NCBI GenBank assembly: GCA_041941785.1
Contig: CP145871.1
Location: 372,001-436,000, forward strand
DNA length: 64,000 bases
Direction: 5' to 3'
Source: Dasytiphilus stammeri_L
Lineage (GTDB): Bacteria > Pseudomonadota > Gammaproteobacteria > Enterobacterales > Enterobacteriaceae
Shown piece by piece: positions 59,096 to 64,000 of this stretch (position 1 is the first letter of the stretch; every line of letters starts with the position of its first letter). The notes beneath the pieces are model-generated. The model worked only from the letters and a program-made list of their open reading frames with translations. It was not told the origin of the DNA and searched no databases. Made by a program: the position numbers and the translations under genes.

Positions 59096-59837
59096 ATGCG
59101 GGATTTTCAATATCCATAAACATGACCCTAAGAGCATAATTATTTTCTAGCCATTTACTTAAAGCCTTTATTCCTCCACGCTCGGTAGCATGGTGACCAG
59201 CAGCAAAAAAATGTATTCCATTTTCACGCGCGATATGAATTGTTTGTTCGGATACTTCCCCCGTAATAAATGCGTCAACACCAAAAGTACCTGCCTGCTC
59301 AATAAAATCTTGTCCAGCTCCCGTCGACCAAGCAATTCGGGTAATGAAATCGGGTGCATTGTCCCTACAATGTAATGGGATACGACCTAATTTAGTGGAT
59401 AACAGTTGGTTTAGGGCTTCACTAGTTAAAGGATCTCTAAATTTACCCCACCACAGTAAAGGGACTATTTCTCCTTGTACTATTATACCTAATAACTTTG
59501 CCAACTGAGCATTATTCCCCAATTGGGGATGAGCATCCAGCGGTAAATGCCAGCAATATAAATTAATATCATTTACTAAAATAGTCTTGAGACGCTTTCG
59601 TTTTATTCCTTTAATTACTAAAGATTCATTCTTCCAAAAATAACCATGATGTACTATGACGGCATCTGCCCGGTGCTTAACAGCCTCTTCGAGCAATGCT
59701 TGACATGCGGTAACGCCACTAACAATCTTGAAGATCTGGTCTCGACCGGTAACCTGCAAACCATTAGGAACATAATCGCGAAAAGAATCACTTCTGAGCA
59801 GTTGATTAATTAACTGTTCTAATTCGGTATTGTGCAT
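59094..59837 (-). CDS. ybgI: Nif3-like dinuclear metal protein YbgI
   Basis: Toroidal hexameric metal-binding protein of the NIF3/DUF34 family; the biological role is not settled. 247 residues, equal to E. coli YbgI. Metal ligands are visible in VIVHHGYFW, WHLPLDAH and AGHHATERGGI. Its position between the sdh/suc block and fldA-glnS keeps E. coli order with the intervening genes deleted. Confidence 0.94.
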   Translation of the reverse strand: MHNTELEQLINQLLRSDSFRDYVPNGLQVTGRDQIFKIVSGVTACQALLEEAVKHRADAVIVHHGYFWKNESLVIKGIKRKRLKTILVNDINLYCWHLPLDAHPQLGNNAQLAKLLGIIVQGEIVPLLWWGKFRDPLTSEALNQLLSTKLGRIPLHCRDNAPDFITRIAWSTGAGQDFIEQAGTFGVDAFITGEVSEQTIHIARENGIHFFAAGHHATERGGIKALSKWLENNYALRVMFMDIENPA

Positions 59838-60478
59838 TAATAAAATTAATTATCCTTGATTTATATTAAATAACCACAGGGTTACATTCGCTTGATTCAG
59901 AGATATCTGCACTTCAATATTTATCAGTTCCAATACTCTAGCGTAGATTTTACTTGTGTCAAGTAAATGAATTTATATGTAATGGCTACGAAATACAATA
60001 TTTATCGTGGATATGCAGCATATAATTATTGATATCCCACTAATTTGAGCATAACTTATTTATATAAAGATGTGGGTGTAAGATGATGAACAAAACTGTA
60101 AAATATTGATGATCCTTTGCCCTAAAAGTTCCAGGATCTTATCTACTAGTAAATTACGGACCGGTAGGAATGTGCCAAGATCTCTTGAGTCCTGGATAGG
60201 AGGAACAATAAATAGATGATGCCATTAACCCCCACAAACCGTTCAGATAATAATGATTTACTTATTTAAGAATGGATGGAATAAATTGTGCAAGAACTAC
60301 GAACCGCGAGAGCTATCATCTATAATTGTTAACTATTCACTTGGTAATTCTTAAGACGTTGAATAATCTTTTTCCCCTTTTTTCATGAGAAAAATCATAA
60401 TATAATAATAAAGCTCTTTGTGCTCTGGTATTAAAAATATATTGGTTCATAATATAAATCAAGAGGTAGAAAAATTTT
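59838..60478. other. Non-coding stretch between ybgI and fldA
   Basis: About 640 bases without a credible reading frame and no recognised relic. E. coli has many genes between these two (including phr, pgm and seqA). AAGAGGTAG near the end is the fldA ribosome binding site. Confidence 0.5.
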
Positions 60479-61024
60479 ATGGAAAATAAAGATGTCAACC
60501 AACTAGGAATTTTTTTTGGAAGTGATACTGGTAATACTGAGAAGGTAGCTAATATTATTAAAAAAACTTTAGGGTACCACTGCCCTGCTGAAGTAAATGA
60601 TATTGCTAAAAGTAAGCCAGAAGATTTAGATAAATTTCCCCTCTTGTTATTAGGTATACCTACGTGGTATTATGGTGAAGCCCAATGCGATTGGGATGAT
60701 TTTTTTCCCACCTTAACACAGATAGATTGGAGCAACAAATATGTGGGAATCTTTGGTTGTGGAGATCAAGTAGACTATTCAGAATATTTCTGTGACGCTA
60801 TGGGCACCTTACGAGATATAATACAGCCTCAAGGCGCAAAAATTGTGGGTCAATGGTCCACCAGAGGATATATTTTTGATAGTTCTAAAAGTTTAGTAAA
60901 TAATCAATATTTTATTGGTCTTGCTATAGATGAAGATCGGCAACCAGAGTTAACTAATGACCGCGTGGAAAGATGGCTGATTCAAGTTTGTGGTGAAATT
61001 CCTTCTTCTCTTTCATTCCTATAA
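60479..61024 (+). CDS. fldA: Flavodoxin 1
   Basis: FMN electron carrier needed for methionine synthase reactivation and radical-SAM enzymes such as MiaB, IspG/IspH and BioB. 181 residues (E. coli 176). FMN phosphate loop GSDTGNTE at about 15-22, PTWYYGEAQCDWDDF and FGCGDQVDYSEYFCDA are conserved. Convergent with glnS; fur, downstream in E. coli, is absent. Confidence 0.96.
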   Translation: MENKDVNQLGIFFGSDTGNTEKVANIIKKTLGYHCPAEVNDIAKSKPEDLDKFPLLLLGIPTWYYGEAQCDWDDFFPTLTQIDWSNKYVGIFGCGDQVDYSEYFCDAMGTLRDIIQPQGAKIVGQWSTRGYIFDSSKSLVNNQYFIGLAIDEDRQPELTNDRVERWLIQVCGEIPSSLSFL

Positions 61025-61045
61025 AGAGAAATAGAATGCGTGAGA

Positions 61046-62746
61046 TTATACGTACGGTGGTGGTACGTTAGTGGTATTTTTCCACTGATCTCTTAATGCC
61101 ACCGTAAGGTTAAATACGAGATTAGTGTCAGAAGAATCATTGCTATCAACACAAAAGTAACCTATTCGTTCGAACTGATAGTGAGTATTAGAATTCGTAT
61201 TCTTAACGACGCTAGGCTCAACAAATCCTTGACATCTCCGTAAAGAATGGGGATTAATGTGAGCTAAAAAATTATCATCTCGAGCATCATCAGGATTAGA
61301 AATATTAAATAAATGATCATAAATTCTGAATTGGGCAGGTAAAGCATGCTGGACGGATACCCAGTGAATTACTCCTAATGTGGGTGATTTATTGTCCTGA
61401 AAAAAAAATTTTTCATGATCGCAGCTGCAGTAAAGACAGATAATATTATGATTTTTATCCTTCACAACACGTTCTGCTTTAATGACATAAGCATTTCTGA
61501 GTCTCACTTTTCTTCCTAGAACCAATCTTTTATATTGAGGATTATTAATTACCTCACAAAAATCATCCCGATCAATATATATTTCCCGACTAAAAGGAAC
61601 CAGTCTAGTACCCAGCTTATTATTCGTAGGATGATTTCTCATCCTTAAGATTTCGGTATAAGAAGGAGGTATATTCTCTAATACTACTCTTAAGGGTTTT
61701 AACACGGCCATAGCCCGAGGGGATTTTTCATTCAATTCTTCACGTATACATGCTTCTAAAGCAGACATCTCCACCATACTTTTCTGCTTAGTAACTCCGA
61801 TTCTTCGACAGAATTCTCGAATTGCACTGGCCGTATATCCTCTTCTGCGTAATCCAGCAATGGTTAACATCCGAGGATCATCCCACTCTTTAACTATATC
61901 TTTTAAGAGCAGAAGATTTAGCTTTCGCTTCGACATTACCGCATACTCTAAATTTAATCTAGAAAATTCGTATTGTCGCGGATGAGCAGAAATAGTAAGA
62001 TGATCTAATATCCAGTCATACAACCGCCTGTTGTCTTGGAATTCAAGGGTACATAGTGAATGGGTAATTCCCTCCATCGCATCTGAAATACAATGGGTAA
62101 AATCATACATGGGATAGATACACCATTTTTTTCCTGTCTGATGGTGTGCTACATACTTAATTCGATAGAGAATAGGATCGCGCATGACCATATAACTAGA
62201 AGCCATATCTATTTTTGCGCGTAGACATGCAGCTCCTTCCGAGAAATACCCCGCGCGCATTTTTTTAAATAACCGGATATTTTCCTTTACACTGCGATTT
62301 CGATAAGGACTATTCTTTCCCGGTCTAGTCAGAGTTCCACGATACTCTCGAATTGTCTCGGGAGTTAATTCATCAACGTAAGCTAAATGTTGGTCAATTA
62401 GTTCGATGGCAAAATTATATAATTTCTCGAAATAATTGGAGGAAAATCGTACTTCACCACTCCACTGATATCCCATCCACTGCACATCATACTTAATTGA
62501 TTCTACATATTCTTGATTTTCTTTTGTAGGATTAGTATCATCTAAGCGAAGATTACATTGTCCTTGATAATCTTGTGCTATTCCAAAGTTCAGACAAATA
62601 GCTTTCGCATGTCCAATATGTAAAGGTCCATTAGGTTCCGGAGGAAATCTGGTATGTACTATATTATATTTACCCTGAGATAAGTCTTTATCAATTATTT
62701 GTCTAATAAAATTAGTGGGAGAATAATATTCTGATTTTTTCTTCAT
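61046..62746 (-). CDS. glnS: Glutaminyl-tRNA synthetase
   Basis: Class I synthetase for tRNA-Gln. 566 residues (E. coli 554). HIGH motif in PPEPNGPLHIGHAKA, KMSKS-like VMSKRKL, LRLDDTNPTKE, then the C-terminal beta-barrel anticodon-binding domains. The two tRNA-Gln genes it charges lie 0.5 kb away. With glnA lost, glutamine must be imported or made another way. Confidence 0.97.
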   Translation of the reverse strand: MKKKSEYYSPTNFIRQIIDKDLSQGKYNIVHTRFPPEPNGPLHIGHAKAICLNFGIAQDYQGQCNLRLDDTNPTKENQEYVESIKYDVQWMGYQWSGEVRFSSNYFEKLYNFAIELIDQHLAYVDELTPETIREYRGTLTRPGKNSPYRNRSVKENIRLFKKMRAGYFSEGAACLRAKIDMASSYMVMRDPILYRIKYVAHHQTGKKWCIYPMYDFTHCISDAMEGITHSLCTLEFQDNRRLYDWILDHLTISAHPRQYEFSRLNLEYAVMSKRKLNLLLLKDIVKEWDDPRMLTIAGLRRRGYTASAIREFCRRIGVTKQKSMVEMSALEACIREELNEKSPRAMAVLKPLRVVLENIPPSYTEILRMRNHPTNNKLGTRLVPFSREIYIDRDDFCEVINNPQYKRLVLGRKVRLRNAYVIKAERVVKDKNHNIICLYCSCDHEKFFFQDNKSPTLGVIHWVSVQHALPAQFRIYDHLFNISNPDDARDDNFLAHINPHSLRRCQGFVEPSVVKNTNSNTHYQFERIGYFCVDSNDSSDTNLVFNLTVALRDQWKNTTNVPPPYV

Positions 62747-62958
62747 GGTCTCAATAGAAAAGATATATATTCATGCGAGTAATTTAATTATATTTTGATA
62801 TTCCAAATAAATAAATAATATTTAGTTAAATTTTAATTTAAAACTTAAAATTAATCTGGAATCATCTGGGTATTAGGAATTCCCGAAGATTAAAAAATAT
62901 GAAAAAAAAAATTTATTGACGCGAGGATGATTATTTTCGCATACTTATTATAATAGAT

Positions 62959-63032
62959 GGCTACGTAGCTCAGCTGGATAGAGCACAGCACTCATAATGC
63001 TGGGGTCACAGGTTCGAGTCCCGTCGTAGCCA
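62959..63032 (+). tRNA. metT: Elongator tRNA-Met(CAT)
   Basis: GGCTACG/CGTAGCC acceptor, anticodon CAT in CTCATAA, T-loop TTCGAGT, discriminator A. CCA not encoded (ACAA). First of four tRNAs between glnS and miaB, equivalent to the E. coli metT-leuW-glnUW-metU-glnVX cluster, now reduced. Confidence 0.97.
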
Positions 63033-63071
63033 CAATAAAATAATAATATAAGTGTATAAGTACTAATTTAG

Positions 63072-63159
63072 GCGGAAGTGGCGAAATAGGTAGACGCACC
63101 AGATTTAGGTTCTGGTACTCATAAAAGGTGTGCGAGTTCAAGTCTCGCCTTCCGCACCA
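63072..63159 (+). tRNA. leuW: tRNA-Leu(TAG)
   Basis: GCGGAAG/CTTCCGC acceptor, anticodon TAG in the loop TTTAGGT, long variable arm, T-loop TTCAAGT, CCA encoded. Equivalent to E. coli leuW. Confidence 0.97.
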
Positions 63160-63176
63160 TCATGTAGGAGATAAAA

Positions 63177-63248
63177 TGGGGTATAGCCAAGCGGTAAGGC
63201 ACCGGGTTTTGATCCCGGCATTCCTAGGTTCGAATCCTAGTACCCCAG
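63177..63248 (+). tRNA. glnU: tRNA-Gln(TTG)
   Basis: TGGGGTA/TACCCCA acceptor with the weak U1:A72 pair, anticodon TTG in TTTTGAT, discriminator G as in E. coli. CCA not encoded. Confidence 0.97.
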
Positions 63249-63252
63249 TTAA

Positions 63253-63324
63253 TGGGGTATAGCCAAGCGGTAAGGCACCGGATTCTGATTTCGGCATTCC
63301 TAGGTTCGAATCCTAGTACCCCAA
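63253..63324 (+). tRNA. glnV: tRNA-Gln(CTG)
   Basis: Near copy of the preceding tRNA-Gln, four bases downstream, with anticodon CTG in TTCTGAT. The discriminator is A rather than the G that GlnRS recognises in E. coli. CCA not encoded. The 72-base pair of genes forms a tandem repeat. Confidence 0.95.
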
Positions 63325-63370
63325 GTATTATTCTAAACTTTTTAAACTATAGTGACCTAATTTTACTGAA

Positions 63371-64000
63371 ATGAAAAAAAAATTATATATAAAAACTTGG
63401 GGATGTCAGATGAATGAGTATGATTCATCTAAAATGGCCACTATGCTTAACAACTATGGTTATTTACTTACTCATTTCTCTGAAGATGCTGATATTTTAT
63501 TACTTAATACATGCTCAATCCGTGAAAAACCCCAAGAAAAAGTCTTTCATCAACTGGGACGATGGAAAGTACTAAAAGATAAAAATTCACAGATAATAAT
63601 TGGAGTAGGAGGATGTGTAGCTTCACAGGAAGGAGAAAAAATTTTTCAGCGGGCTAATTATGTGGATATTGTCTTTGGTCCCCAAACTATTCATCGTTTG
63701 CCGGAGATGATTAAGAGTGTGATAAAAAAACGACAGCATATTATAGATGTCAGTTTTCCGGAAGAAAAGTTTAATTTCTTACCTCGAATCATGAAAGATC
63801 CGGGAAGTAAAAAACCAACCGCTCTGGTTTCCATAATGGAAGGTTGTAATAAATCTTGTACTTACTGTGTGGTTCCTTATACGAGGGGGAAAGAAATTAG
63901 TCGCTGCTGTGATGATATTTTGTCAGAAATTATCTTCTTAGCTAATCAAGGCGTCCATGATATTAACCTCTTAGGACAGAATGTTAATGCATATCGCGGA
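63371..64000 (+). CDS. miaB: tRNA-2-methylthio-N6-dimethylallyladenosine synthase MiaB (5' part, cut by window edge)
   Basis: Radical-SAM methylthiotransferase acting on A37 of tRNAs reading UNN codons. 210 codons are visible from ATG 63371 to the window end. N-terminal UPF0004 domain with cluster cysteines in TWGCQMNEYDSSKM, NTCSIRE and GGCVASQEGE, then the radical-SAM motif CNKSCTYC in SIMEGCNKSCTYCVVPYTRG. Very close to E. coli MiaB. Follows the Met/Leu/Gln tRNA cluster as in E. coli. Confidence 0.96.
   Translation, partial: MKKKLYIKTWGCQMNEYDSSKMATMLNNYGYLLTHFSEDADILLLNTCSIREKPQEKVFHQLGRWKVLKDKNSQIIIGVGGCVASQEGEKIFQRANYVDIVFGPQTIHRLPEMIKSVIKKRQHIIDVSFPEEKFNFLPRIMKDPGSKKPTALVSIMEGCNKSCTYCVVPYTRGKEISRCCDDILSEIIFLANQGVHDINLLGQNVNAYRG

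Noticed and set aside
63177..63324. Tandem repeat as a possible mobile or CRISPR-like element
   Set aside because: The repeated units are two tRNA-Gln genes with different anticodons.

Overview
This window is from the A+T-rich (roughly one third G+C by eye), reduced genome of a gammaproteobacterium. It looks like an insect-associated, Enterobacterales-derived endosymbiont. Nearly every protein has a close Escherichia coli counterpart in a recognisable E. coli-like gene order. Most of the genes normally lying between these survivors are gone, leaving long non-coding stretches and decaying pseudogenes (purH, glnA). There are no insertion sequences, prophage genes or CRISPR arrays. I cannot name the genus. 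The pattern (aromatic amino acid genes kept, 2-oxoglutarate-to-fumarate branch kept, purH and glnA decayed, unlinked rRNA genes) fits obligate insect symbionts such as the Blochmannia, Ishikawaella or Buchnera types.

Layout. 1-12.4 kb: end of ftsH, secG, tRNA-Leu and tRNA-fMet, then the translation/RNA-decay block nusA-infB-rbfA-truB-rpsO-pnp-deaD. 12.5-15.6 kb: ung, grpE (with a clear heat-shock promoter), smpB and tmRNA. 16-20.9 kb: aroF-tyrA facing pheA, then bamD and rluD. 21.3-26.7 kb: an N-terminally shortened clpB and a 23S-5S-tRNA-Asp locus without 16S. 26.9-35.1 kb: rnhA, dnaQ, a small heat-shock gene, metG, trhP, dcd, htpX, tsaB. 35.1-43 kb: hupA, purH relic, dsbA, a polA gene split in two, glnA relic, tRNA-Cys and tRNA-Leu. 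43.9-48.5 kb: priA, rpmE and 16S-tRNA-Ile-tRNA-Ala without 23S. 48.7-58.1 kb: sdhCDAB-sucABCD. 58.3-64 kb: a frameshifted small membrane gene, dsbB, ybgI, fldA, glnS, four tRNAs and the start of miaB.

How the genes fit together. The aromatic genes give DAHP synthase, chorismate mutase/prephenate dehydrogenase (TyrA) and a PheA that has lost its own mutase domain and its phenylalanine-sensing motifs. This suggests an unregulated phenylalanine/tyrosine supply for a host. The sdh-suc block converts 2-oxoglutarate to fumarate and feeds the respiratory chain; gltA is absent from its usual place. DsbA and an unusual DsbB make a disulfide pathway. The heat-shock set (grpE, clpB, ibpA-type, htpX, ftsH) keeps sigma-32-like promoters and what looks like an RNA thermometer.

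Most notable points: fission of DNA polymerase I with a dead proofreading site; ClpB reduced to the internal-start (beta) form, with an in-frame relic upstream; domain and motif loss in PheA; a poly(A)-tract frameshift that transcriptional slippage could rescue; BamD without a lipobox cysteine; PriA with degenerate helicase motifs; and rRNA loci whose flanks suggest recombination between ancestral rrn operons.
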